Origin: an uncultured Prevotella sp. | GTDB taxonomy: Bacteria > Bacteroidota > Bacteroidia > Bacteroidales > Bacteroidaceae | Length of the DNA stretch: 29,671 nucleotides | Direction of reading: 5' to 3' | Assembly (NCBI GenBank): GCA_905234355.1 | Contig: CAJOHP010000003.1 | Location: 1-29,671, forward strand | Shown here: positions 8,029-15,832 of the stretch, one piece after another | How the letters are laid out: each line of letters begins with the position of its first letter | Numbering within the stretch: position 1 is the stretch's first letter | Made by a program: the position numbers and the translations under genes | The notes under the pieces: generated by a model | Database searches by the model: none | Told to the model about the DNA's origin: nothing | The model's input: only the letters and a program-made list of their open reading frames with translations

Positions 8029-10203
8029 ATGGCACGTAAGAATTTTAAAGATATAGATATCTATGCCGGCATCCAGCAGAAGGATGGCCAGCAGTGGCAG
8101 CAGGCCAATGGCATCACCGCTTCGTGGCGCACCCCTGAGCAGATAGACATTCAGCCCGTCTACACCAAAGAAGACCTGGAGGGTATGGAGCATCTCGACT
8201 TCGCAGCCGGTATTCCTCCTTACCTCCGTGGTCCGTACTCCATGATGTATCCGTTCCGCCCGTGGACCATCCGCCAGTATGCCGGATTCTCCACTGCCGA
8301 GGAGTCCAATGCTTTCTATCGTCGTAACCTGGCCTCGGGGCAGAAAGGTCTCTCCGTGGCCTTCGACCTGCCCACGCACCGTGGCTACGACCCCGACAAC
8401 CCCCGTGTCGTGGGTGATGTGGGCAAGGCCGGTGTCAGCATCTGCAATGAGGAGAACATGAAAGTGCTCTTCTCTGGCATTCCCCTCAACAAGATGTCGG
8501 TCTCGATGACCATGAACGGCGCCGTGCTGCCTATCCTTGCCTTCTATATCGTGGCCGGATTGGAGCAGGGCGCACAGCTTGAGGAGATGGCCGGAACCAT
8601 CCAGAACGACATCCTCAAGGAGTTTATGGTGCGCAACACCTACATCTACCCCCCCGCATTCTCGATGAAGATCATTGCCGACATCTTCGAGTACACCTCG
8701 CAGAAGATGCCTAAGTTCAACTCCATCTCCATCTCCGGCTACCACATGCAGGAGGCTGGCGCCACCGCCGACATCGAGCTGGCCTACACGCTGGCTGACG
8801 GTATGGACTACCTGCGCACGGGTGTCAATGCCGGCATCGACGTGGATGCCTTCGCTCCGCGTCTGTCGTTCTTCTGGGCCATCGGCATGAACCACTTCAT
8901 GGAGATTGCCAAGATGCGTGCAGGACGTCTGCTCTGGGCTAAGATAGTGAAGTCGTTCGGTGCCAAGAACCCCAAGTCGCTGGCCCTGCGTACTCACTCG
9001 CAGACCTCCGGCTGGTCGCTCACCGAGCAAGACCCCTTCAACAACGTGGGCCGTACCTGCATCGAGGCTATGGCTGCTGTGCTGGGCCACACCCAGTCGC
9101 TGCACACCAACGCCCTCGACGAGGCCATAGCCCTGCCTACCGACTTCTCAGCCCGTATTGCCCGCAACACCCAGATCTACATCCAGAACGAGACGAAGGT
9201 GTGCAAGCAGATAGACCCGTGGGCTGGCTCTTACTACGTAGAGACGCTCACCAACGAGCTCGTGCACAAGGCATGGGAGCACATCCAGGAGATAGAGAAG
9301 CTGGGCGGCATGGCCAAGGCCATAGAGACCGGCCTGCCCAAGATGCGTATTGAGGAGGCCGCTGCCCGCACCCAGGCCCGTATCGACTCCGGCTCGCAGA
9401 CTATCGTAGGTATCAACAAGTATCGTCTGGAGCACGAAGACCCCATCGACATTCTCGAGGTAGACAACACCGCCGTGCGCAAGCAGCAGGAGGAAAACCT
9501 GAAGCAGGTGAAGGCCGCTCGCGACGAGCAGGCCTGCCAGGCTGCCCTGAAGGCTATCACCGAGTGCGTACGCGACTTCAACGAGGGCCGCAAGTCGAAG
9601 GACAACCTGCTCGACCTGGCTGTCAAGGCAGCCCAGCTGCGCTGCACGCTGGGCGAGATCAGCGATGCCTGCGAGGAAATCGTGGGTCGTTACAAAGCAG
9701 TAATCAGAACTATTTCAGGCGTGTATTCATCAGAGAGTAAGAACGACAAGGACTTCGAGGAGGCCTGCAGGCTTACCGACGAGTTTGCCAAGAGAGAGGG
9801 TCGCCGTCCGCGCATCTTTGTTGCCAAGATGGGTCAGGACGGTCACGACCGTGGAGCAAAGGTTGTGGCAACAGGCTATGCCGACTGCGGCTTCGACGTC
9901 GATATGGGTCCGCTCTTCCAGACGCCGGCCGAGGCAGCTCGCGAGGCCGTGGAGAACGACGTGCACATTGTCGGCGCCTCGTCGCTTGCTGCCGGACATA
10001 AGACGCTCATCCCGCAGCTTATCGAGGAACTGAAGAAGCTGGGCCGCGACGACATCATGGTCACCGCCGGCGGTGTCATCCCCGCTCAGGACTACGACTT
10101 CCTCTACAAGGCTGGCGTGGCTGCCATCTTCGGCCCCGGCACGCCCATTCCTTATTCTGCCATTCAGATGATGAAGATCCTGCTCGGCGAGCAGGGTGAG
10201 TAG
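8029..10203 (+). CDS. mutB: Methylmalonyl-CoA mutase large (alpha) subunit, catalytic
   Basis: This is the catalytic, B12-binding subunit (724 aa) of methylmalonyl-CoA mutase. The substrate-binding barrel shows YPFRPWTIRQYAGF with the conserved active-site Tyr, AFDLPTHRGYDPD, and THSQTSGWSLTEQDPFNN. The C-terminal domain (about 595-724) carries the cobalamin lower-ligand motif DGHDRG (KMGQDGHDRGAKVVA), followed by GASSLAAGH and a closing GGVIP...FGPGTPI. All key residues appear intact, so the enzyme should be active. Neither the epimerase (mce) nor the G-protein chaperone (meaB) lies in the window. The gene ends 22 bp before a large hairpin with a T-run. It converges with a BtuB-type receptor, so a B12-dependent enzyme and a probable B12 importer are neighbours. 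Confidence 0.97.
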   Translation: MARKNFKDIDIYAGIQQKDGQQWQQANGITASWRTPEQIDIQPVYTKEDLEGMEHLDFAAGIPPYLRGPYSMMYPFRPWTIRQYAGFSTAEESNAFYRRNLASGQKGLSVAFDLPTHRGYDPDNPRVVGDVGKAGVSICNEENMKVLFSGIPLNKMSVSMTMNGAVLPILAFYIVAGLEQGAQLEEMAGTIQNDILKEFMVRNTYIYPPAFSMKIIADIFEYTSQKMPKFNSISISGYHMQEAGATADIELAYTLADGMDYLRTGVNAGIDVDAFAPRLSFFWAIGMNHFMEIAKMRAGRLLWAKIVKSFGAKNPKSLALRTHSQTSGWSLTEQDPFNNVGRTCIEAMAAVLGHTQSLHTNALDEAIALPTDFSARIARNTQIYIQNETKVCKQIDPWAGSYYVETLTNELVHKAWEHIQEIEKLGGMAKAIETGLPKMRIEEAAARTQARIDSGSQTIVGINKYRLEHEDPIDILEVDNTAVRKQQEENLKQVKAARDEQACQAALKAITECVRDFNEGRKSKDNLLDLAVKAAQLRCTLGEISDACEEIVGRYKAVIRTISGVYSSESKNDKDFEEACRLTDEFAKREGRRPRIFVAKMGQDGHDRGAKVVATGYADCGFDVDMGPLFQTPAEAAREAVENDVHIVGASSLAAGHKTLIPQLIEELKKLGRDDIMVTAGGVIPAQDYDFLYKAGVAAIFGPGTPIPYSAIQMMKILLGEQGE

Positions 10204-10225
10204 TCGTCGTTTTCGCAGACTGACA

Positions 10226-10317
10226 GTCCCACCCCTGCCCTCTCCCTGCACAGAAGAGACAGCATGCAAGTCATGCGTTCTTCCGAGGGCAGGGTAGGGG
10301 TGGGACCCCTTTTTTTC
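10226..10317 (+). terminator. Large palindromic terminator-like element after mutB
   Basis: GTCCCACCCC-TGCCCTC (10226-10242) pairs with the right arm at 10285-10306, which carries four extra bases. The interior folds again (GAAGA/TCTTC, then GCATG-CAAGT-CATGC). CCCC and a seven-T run follow on the plus strand. It should terminate mutAB between the convergent genes. The stem is far longer than most intrinsic terminators and could instead be a repeat element reused as a terminator. Confidence 0.7.
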
Positions 10318-10334
10318 TGCCTAATGGCGCGTCA

Positions 10335-12437
10335 CTACTTCCAGTGCCATTGCCAGCCTACTACAAACCAAGTGCCTGGTTGGGGCACATTGCCGTAGTC
10401 GGTGTAGCTGGTGTTGTTCAGCAGGTTGTTGACGTCGGCATACAGGTGCCATCGTGTGGCAGTCCATGCCACCTTTGCATCGACAATGGCAAAGGGGCGA
10501 TAGTCGTGTGCCGCACCGTCGAAAGCGGTGTAGGCTCCCACACGGTCGTGCCACCGCAGGTTGAGGTCTAGGCTCAGCCGCTGCCAGATGTGCCAGTGTG
10601 AGCGTGCCACGAGCTTGTGCCTGAGATATTCCAGTGCATACTGCGACACGATGCCCTCTCCGGCATCCTTGTCCTGGCTGATGTAGCTGTAGGAGAGGTT
10701 CAGCGTGGAGTGAGGGCGCGCTGACAGTGCAGGCCAGAAGAGCTGTGTGAGGTCGAGGGACAGGTCGGCCTCGGCACCGTAGCTGTTTACCTTCGTGTGG
10801 TTCACGCTTTTCCACTGGGCCTGTGGTCCCTCGGCTGTGTCCATGATCCAGTCTATCATGTTGGTGCCATGGTGGTGATAGATGCTGGCCTTGGCTCTGA
10901 GCTTCGGTTGCACGCCCTGTCCGGCCCACACGATTTGCGTGCCGAGCTCCACGGCCTGCATCTCCTCGGGATTGAGGTGTGGGTCGGCAGCATAGCCTTG
11001 CAGCTTGTAGTACATCTCGGTGAATGACGGCAGGCGGAGTGAAGTGTTGTACGACGCAAAGAGCGTGACGCCCCGCGACAACCGGTAGCTGACGTCGGCG
11101 CCGGGATAGACCTTCATGGTCATGGCGCTCCACGAGCTCTTGGCTGCCACGAAGCCCGCCGAGAGCGTGAGGCGGTCGAGCAGCACGTTGTGCTCGAGAT
11201 GGGCGGTCATATTGGTGCGGTTGATGCCCAAGGTGTAGTCGCGGTCAGTCCCCTTGATATGCCTGGGGCGGAAGAGTGGCTCGCCCAGGTTTGCGCTCAC
11301 GAGGTCTTCGTTGCGCAATTCGGCTCCGATGGCCGTCCTGCCTGCCCACCAGTCGGCATAACTGTTTAGTATGATTCCAGTTACGTCGCATCTGTTGTAA
11401 TTATATTTCATCAGGTCAGGCCGTCCCCGATGTCCTTCGTAGCGGTCGTAGTGCTGTTGCCAGTAGACTGAGGGGCAAAGGTGTATGGCACCAGCCGTGG
11501 CCTCGGCCTGCACAGCCGTGAATATTTTCGTGGTGTGTTCATACTGGTCGTCGGCAGTCCATCGTGGCGTGGCATAGAAGGTGGACGACCCCCATCCCTT
11601 GTCGCTGATGCCAGCATGCCATGCCACCTTTGCATTGTCTCTGACGTAGCGTCCTTGATAGAACGCCTTGGCACCGCTGTAGTCAGTGTTGAGCGCTCCC
11701 TGTGCATCGCGGCTGAAACCGTCGCTGCGCTGGTAGCTTCCGCTGAGCTGATGGCTCCACGGCGTATGGCCCGTCTCTGCCGATGGCGCATAGGACAGTC
11801 TCAGGCTCCCTTTGGCATATCCGTATGATCCCGTCTCTGCCGTGACGTCGCCTCCCATGCTGTTGTCCGGACGGGTGACAATGTTGATGGCTCCCACGAG
11901 CGACGATGTGCCATAGGCTCTGCCGGCAGGTCCTTCAAGCACCTCGATGCGCACAATCTCGCTTAGTTGCACGGGCAGGTCAAGCACGTTGTGCCCCGTC
12001 TGTGCGTCGCCGATATTGATGCCGTTGAGCATGATGGTGATTTGCTCCTGCGTGCCTCCGCGTATCGAGACGTCGGTCTGTGCGCCCAGGGCACCTCGCT
12101 GCCTGACGTCGGCGCCTACGGCATACTTCAGCAAATCGTTGACACTGTGTACTGGCGCCTGCGCAATGTCTTCGCGGCTCAGTACGGTAACCATTCTCGC
12201 AGCCTGGCTCTGTGCCAGTGGCGCTCGCGACCCAACGACTCCCACGTCGGCCAACCACACGGTGGTAGCTGCGCCCGCAGAGTCGACTCGCCATGTCTCG
12301 TCGCTGATGCCTGCCGCCTTGGTCACGGAGAGTGTGGCCACGCTCAGCACGGAGATGACCACTTCGCGGCCCAGACAGGCAAAGAGCGAGTAGCCCTTTC
12401 GCTGAAACTGGCGAAAGACGAGCACGTCGCGCTTCAT
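10335..12437 (-). CDS. BtuB-like TonB-dependent outer-membrane receptor
   Basis: This is an outer-membrane beta-barrel receptor most like BtuB (vitamin B12 uptake). From ATG 12437 (MKRDVLVFRQF) it has 700 aa; ATG 12455 would add six residues. The N-terminus is an extended signal peptide: a basic/aromatic region (FRQFQRKGYSLFACLGREV), then a hydrophobic core (VISVLSVATLSV), as in related Bacteroidetes receptors. The plug domain follows at about 75-195: VTVLSREDI, LLKYAVGADVRQRG, DVSIRGG, LNGINIGDAQTGH, IEVLEGPAGRAYG, GAINIVT. The barrel continues to WFVVGWQWHWK. There is no SusD partner and no recognisable cobalamin riboswitch in the roughly 70-nt leader. The substrate is inferred from plug similarity and the neighbouring B12-dependent mutase. 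Iron or cobinamide compounds remain possible. Confidence 0.85.
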   Translation of the reverse strand: MKRDVLVFRQFQRKGYSLFACLGREVVISVLSVATLSVTKAAGISDETWRVDSAGAATTVWLADVGVVGSRAPLAQSQAARMVTVLSREDIAQAPVHSVNDLLKYAVGADVRQRGALGAQTDVSIRGGTQEQITIMLNGINIGDAQTGHNVLDLPVQLSEIVRIEVLEGPAGRAYGTSSLVGAINIVTRPDNSMGGDVTAETGSYGYAKGSLRLSYAPSAETGHTPWSHQLSGSYQRSDGFSRDAQGALNTDYSGAKAFYQGRYVRDNAKVAWHAGISDKGWGSSTFYATPRWTADDQYEHTTKIFTAVQAEATAGAIHLCPSVYWQQHYDRYEGHRGRPDLMKYNYNRCDVTGIILNSYADWWAGRTAIGAELRNEDLVSANLGEPLFRPRHIKGTDRDYTLGINRTNMTAHLEHNVLLDRLTLSAGFVAAKSSWSAMTMKVYPGADVSYRLSRGVTLFASYNTSLRLPSFTEMYYKLQGYAADPHLNPEEMQAVELGTQIVWAGQGVQPKLRAKASIYHHHGTNMIDWIMDTAEGPQAQWKSVNHTKVNSYGAEADLSLDLTQLFWPALSARPHSTLNLSYSYISQDKDAGEGIVSQYALEYLRHKLVARSHWHIWQRLSLDLNLRWHDRVGAYTAFDGAAHDYRPFAIVDAKVAWTATRWHLYADVNNLLNNTSYTDYGNVPQPGTWFVVGWQWHWK

Positions 12438-12515
12438 GAAGTTTGGTTTGTACATGATGTAATAAAAGTGTGTAAAAATAAGTGTTGTGTCTTGCCCTTT
12501 TGAGCAAAACAGGTG

Positions 12516-12523
12516 CAAAGGTA
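12516..12523 (-). promoter_or_regulatory. -7 element of the BtuB-like receptor gene
   Basis: TACCTTTG on the minus strand (12523-12516) is a perfect -7 box about 79 nt upstream of ATG 12437. The -33 region (TGTTTA) is degenerate. Confidence 0.6.
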
Positions 12524-12566
12524 GTAACTTTTTGGCTAAACAGGGTGTAATCTCGGAAAAAATGCT

Positions 12567-12574
12567 TAACTTTG
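12567..12574 (+). promoter_or_regulatory. -7 element of the zinc peptidase gene
   Basis: TAACTTTG fits the Bacteroidetes -7 consensus and is 40 nt upstream of ATG 12615. It lies back to back with the receptor promoter, so the two genes diverge from a shared spacer of about 175 bp. A clear -33 box is not visible. Confidence 0.55.
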
Positions 12575-12614
12575 CCCACTCAAAGCATACAATTAAACAA
12601 CAAAACAGACAGTT

Positions 12615-13490
12615 ATGAAGCTAACAGGAAGAAGAACAAGTTCCAATGTGGAAGACCGCCGTGGCATGAGCACAGGCGCAAAGGCTGGCATCGGCGGCTT
12701 GGGTGGCATTATTGTCATAGCTCTGATGACACTGATGGGTGGCGGCAATCTGGGCGATGTGGTGCAGAATGTGGTGCAGCAGCAGATGCAGGCACCTACA
12801 GAGACCGTAGGCGAGGAGAACTTCACTGAGGAGGAGCAGCAGCTCGCCGAGGAGTGCAAGCAGATACTGGCCTCCACGGAAGACGTGTGGCAGAAGGTGT
12901 TTCGTGAGAATGGCTGGGGCGAGTATCAGTATCCCACACTGGTGCTCTTCTCCAATCAGGTCAACTCGGCGTGTGGCTCGGCCACTGCCGCCGTGGGTCC
13001 TTTCTATTGCTCCGGCGATCAGAAGCTCTATGTCGACTTGTCGTTCTTCACTGAGATGAAACGTCAGCTAGGCGTGGAGGGCAACACCTTTGCCTACGCC
13101 TATGTCATAGCCCATGAGATAGGCCACCATGTGGAGTACCTCACCGGCACGCTCAACAAGGCTCACCAGGCTATGAGTCAGACCGACCAGGTACGTGCCA
13201 ATAAGCTGAGCGTGCGTCTGGAGCTTCTTGCCGACTTCTATGCAGGTGTGTGGGCTCACCATGAAGACGCCATGAACCACTCACTGGAGTATGGCGACAT
13301 GGAGCGTGGCCTGGAACTGGCCAAGGCCATCGGCGACGACTGGCTGCAGAAGAAGGCCCGAGGCCGTGCCACCCCCGAGTCGTTTACGCATGGCACCAGT
13401 GAGCAGCGCAAGCGTTGGCTCAAGCTGGGCTTTGATACCGGCGATGTCAGCCGTGGCGACACCTTCAGCAAGAGCGATGCCGAGTTGTAG
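12615..13490 (+). CDS. YpfJ-family neutral zinc metallopeptidase, membrane-anchored
   Basis: This is a predicted metallopeptidase of the YpfJ/putative neutral zinc peptidase family (Pfam Zn_peptidase), 291 aa, the usual length. A Gly-rich transmembrane segment (about residues 22-43, GIGGLGGIIVIALMTLM) anchors the protein, with the enzymatic part probably periplasmic. The family-typical NSACGSA and GPFYCSGDQKLYVD (about 117-141) are present. HEIGHH (167-172) carries the HExxH zinc-binding and catalytic residues, and ELLADFYAG supplies the likely third ligand. The N-terminus MKLTGRRTSSNVEDRRG matches the family's characteristic start. Its substrate is unknown. The HD gene begins 15 bp downstream of its stop, so the two are probably co-transcribed. 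Confidence 0.9.
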   Translation: MKLTGRRTSSNVEDRRGMSTGAKAGIGGLGGIIVIALMTLMGGGNLGDVVQNVVQQQMQAPTETVGEENFTEEEQQLAEECKQILASTEDVWQKVFRENGWGEYQYPTLVLFSNQVNSACGSATAAVGPFYCSGDQKLYVDLSFFTEMKRQLGVEGNTFAYAYVIAHEIGHHVEYLTGTLNKAHQAMSQTDQVRANKLSVRLELLADFYAGVWAHHEDAMNHSLEYGDMERGLELAKAIGDDWLQKKARGRATPESFTHGTSEQRKRWLKLGFDTGDVSRGDTFSKSDAEL

Positions 13491-13505
13491 CATAGCATCA
13501 AGCAC

Positions 13506-14732
13506 ATGAACGATCCCAAGATAATCAATGATCCCGTCTTCGGGTTTATCAAGATACCTCGCGGACTGCTTTACGACATCGTGAAGCATCCGCTTTTTCA
13601 GCGTCTGAACCGCATCAGTCAGTTGGGCATGGCATCGGTGGTCTACCCAGGAGCGCGCCACACGCGCTTCCAGCACTCTCTGGGTGCCTTCCATCTGATG
13701 AGTGAGGCCGTACTCTCGCTGCAGCAGAAAGGGCAGTTCATCTTCGACTCCGAGGCCGAGGCTGTGCAGGCTGCCATCCTGATGCACGACATAGGCCACG
13801 GGCCTTTCTCCCATGTACTGGAGAACACGCTTATCAGCGGCATCTCCCATGAAGACATCTCGCTGCTGATGATGGAGGAAATCAACCGCGAGCTCGGACA
13901 GCAGCTCAATCTGGCCATTGCCATCTTCCGCGACCAGTATCCCAAGCGCTTCCTGCACCAGCTCATCTCCAGCCAACTCGACATGGACCGCCTGGACTAC
14001 CTGCGGCGCGACTCCTTCTATACAGGAGTGACTGAAGGCAATATCGGGTCGGCACGCATCATCAAGATGCTCAACGTGGTCGACGACCGTCTCGTCATCG
14101 ACCAGAAGGGCATCTACTCCATAGAAAACTATCTCACGTCGCGGCGTCTGATGTACTGGCAGGTCTATCTGCACAAGACCACCGTGGGCTATGAGAAGAC
14201 GCTCGTCAACATGCTCGTGCGTGCCAAGCAGCTGGTCAGGCAGGGCCGGAGCCTCTTTGCCTCACCCTCGCTGGACTACTTCTTGCGCAACGACGTAGAC
14301 CGGCAATGGTACGACAACCATCGCGACGAGGTCCTCGCCATGTATGCCGAACTCGACGACTCCGACATCTGGAGTGCCATGAAAGTGTGGAAGCACGACA
14401 CCGACCCCGTGCTCGCTGTGCTGGCCACCGACATGCTCGACCGTCATGTCTTCAAGGTGGAAGTCAGCGAGGAGCCGGTCAGCCAGCAGCGCATAGACAG
14501 TCTGGTGGAAGAGATGTCGGCCGCCATGGGAATCAGCCCCGACGATGCCCGTATGCTCATCAGCGTCAACACCATACAGAAAGACATGTACTCCATGGAC
14601 GACGACCATATAGACATACTCTACAAGGACGGTACCATAAAAGACGTTTCGGAGGCCTCCGAACTGCTCAATGTGGCACTACTTTCTAAAAAAATCAGAA
14701 AATATTATCTCTGTTATCACCGGTTTAAATAA
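13506..14732 (+). CDS. HD-domain phosphohydrolase (dGTPase/SAMHD1-like family)
   Basis: This is a cytoplasmic metal-dependent phosphohydrolase of 408 aa. The HD motifs are in order: RHTRFQHSLGAFHLM (first His), MHDIGHGPFSHVLE (HD pair plus GHGPFSH), and QLDMDRLDYLRRDSFYTG (final Asp). This layout matches the family that includes dGTP triphosphohydrolases and SAMHD1. The natural substrate here is not defined, and a (d)NTP is a reasonable inference. The N-terminus (NDPVFGFIKIPRGLLYDIVKHP) is typical of the Bacteroidetes members commonly found just before lpxD. It follows the zinc peptidase by 15 bp. lpxD is 43 bp downstream and has its own -7 element. Confidence 0.9.
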   Translation: MNDPKIINDPVFGFIKIPRGLLYDIVKHPLFQRLNRISQLGMASVVYPGARHTRFQHSLGAFHLMSEAVLSLQQKGQFIFDSEAEAVQAAILMHDIGHGPFSHVLENTLISGISHEDISLLMMEEINRELGQQLNLAIAIFRDQYPKRFLHQLISSQLDMDRLDYLRRDSFYTGVTEGNIGSARIIKMLNVVDDRLVIDQKGIYSIENYLTSRRLMYWQVYLHKTTVGYEKTLVNMLVRAKQLVRQGRSLFASPSLDYFLRNDVDRQWYDNHRDEVLAMYAELDDSDIWSAMKVWKHDTDPVLAVLATDMLDRHVFKVEVSEEPVSQQRIDSLVEEMSAAMGISPDDARMLISVNTIQKDMYSMDDDHIDILYKDGTIKDVSEASELLNVALLSKKIRKYYLCYHRFK

Positions 14733-14739
14733 TTTGTTG

Positions 14740-14747
14740 TATCTTTG
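14740..14747 (+). promoter_or_regulatory. -7 element upstream of lpxD
   Basis: TATCTTTG in an AT-rich spacer, 29 nt before the lpxD ATG. The -33 region is degenerate. It would let lpxD and lpxC/fabZ be expressed independently of the HD gene. Confidence 0.55.
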
Positions 14748-14775
14748 CACAATTATTGCAATAAGACACTGACGA

Positions 14776-15807
14776 ATGGAGTTTAAAGCCAAACAAATTG
14801 CCGAGCTCATCGGCGGTCGTGTAGAGGGAGACGAGAATGCCTCCGTCCGCACTTTTTCCAAAATAGAAGAAGGACAAGAAGGAGCCATCTCGTTTCTTTC
14901 AAATCCTAAATACACCCACTACCTGTACGAAACCAAGTCGACCATCGTCCTGGTGAACGACGACCTCGTGCTGGAGCATCCTGTCGAGACCACGCTCATC
15001 CGTGTGCCTAACGCCTATGAGGCAGTGGCCCGCCTGCTGCAGATCTATGAGTCGATGAAGCCCCGGAAGACGGGCATAGACCCGCTGGCCTTCATCTCCG
15101 AGAAGGCCACGGTGGGTAAAGACGTCTATGTGGGTGCCTTCGCCTACATCGGCGACGGGGCTGTCGTGGGCGACGGCTGCCAGATAGCTCCCCAGGTCTA
15201 CATCGGCGACGGTGTGCGTCTGGGGCAGCAGTGCCAGCTCTTCCCCCATGTCACCATCTATAACGGGTGCCAGCTGGGCAATCGTGTGACCATACATGCC
15301 GGCAGCGTGATAGGTGCCGACGGGTTCGGCTTTGCACCCAGCCAGGAGGGCTACGACAAGATACCGCAGATAGGCGTGGTCATCATCGAGGACGACGTGG
15401 AGATAGGTGCCAACACCTGCGTGGACCGCTCTACGATGGGAGCCACTATCATACATAAGGGCGTGAAGCTCGACAATCTCATCCAGGTGGCCCACAACTG
15501 CGAGATAGGACAGAACACGGTCATGTCGGCACAGGTGGGCCTTGCCGGCAGCACCAAGGTGGGCGAGTGGTGCATGTTTGGCGGACAGGTAGGCCTGGCT
15601 GGCCACATCACCGTGGGCGACCATGTCAACCTCGGCGCACAGTCGGGCGTGCCCAGCAGCGTCAAGGGCGGGCAGACCCTCATAGGCACACCGCCCATGC
15701 AGCCCACAGCCTACTTCAAGTCACAGGCCATCTTCCGCCGTCTGCCCGACATGTATAAGGAGCTCGACCGTCTGAAGAAGGAGGTGGAGCAGCTCAAGTC
15801 AAAATAA
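14776..15807 (+). CDS. lpxD: UDP-3-O-acylglucosamine N-acyltransferase
   Basis: This enzyme transfers a 3-hydroxyacyl chain from ACP to the 2-amino group of UDP-3-O-acylglucosamine, the third step of lipid A synthesis, in the cytoplasm. Length is 343 aa, normal for LpxD. The N-terminal uridine-binding domain (about 1-100; AISFLSNPKYTHYL) is followed by a left-handed beta-helix of hexapeptide repeats (about 105-310; for example VGKDVYVGAFAYIGDGAVVG). The conserved IGADGFGFAP and the HNCEIG segment with the catalytic His are present. A C-terminal helix (about 320-343) closes the trimer. lpxC/fabZ begins 25 bp downstream, so the two form an operon. Confidence 0.96.
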   Translation: MEFKAKQIAELIGGRVEGDENASVRTFSKIEEGQEGAISFLSNPKYTHYLYETKSTIVLVNDDLVLEHPVETTLIRVPNAYEAVARLLQIYESMKPRKTGIDPLAFISEKATVGKDVYVGAFAYIGDGAVVGDGCQIAPQVYIGDGVRLGQQCQLFPHVTIYNGCQLGNRVTIHAGSVIGADGFGFAPSQEGYDKIPQIGVVIIEDDVEIGANTCVDRSTMGATIIHKGVKLDNLIQVAHNCEIGQNTVMSAQVGLAGSTKVGEWCMFGGQVGLAGHITVGDHVNLGAQSGVPSSVKGGQTLIGTPPMQPTAYFKSQAIFRRLPDMYKELDRLKKEVEQLKSK

Positions 15808-15832
15808 TAATCTATAACAATACTACAAAGAA

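Noticed and set aside
12438..12520. Cobalamin riboswitch before the BtuB-like gene
   Set aside because: The leader is about 70 nt, far shorter than a cobalamin riboswitch, and no B12-box-like core is visible.
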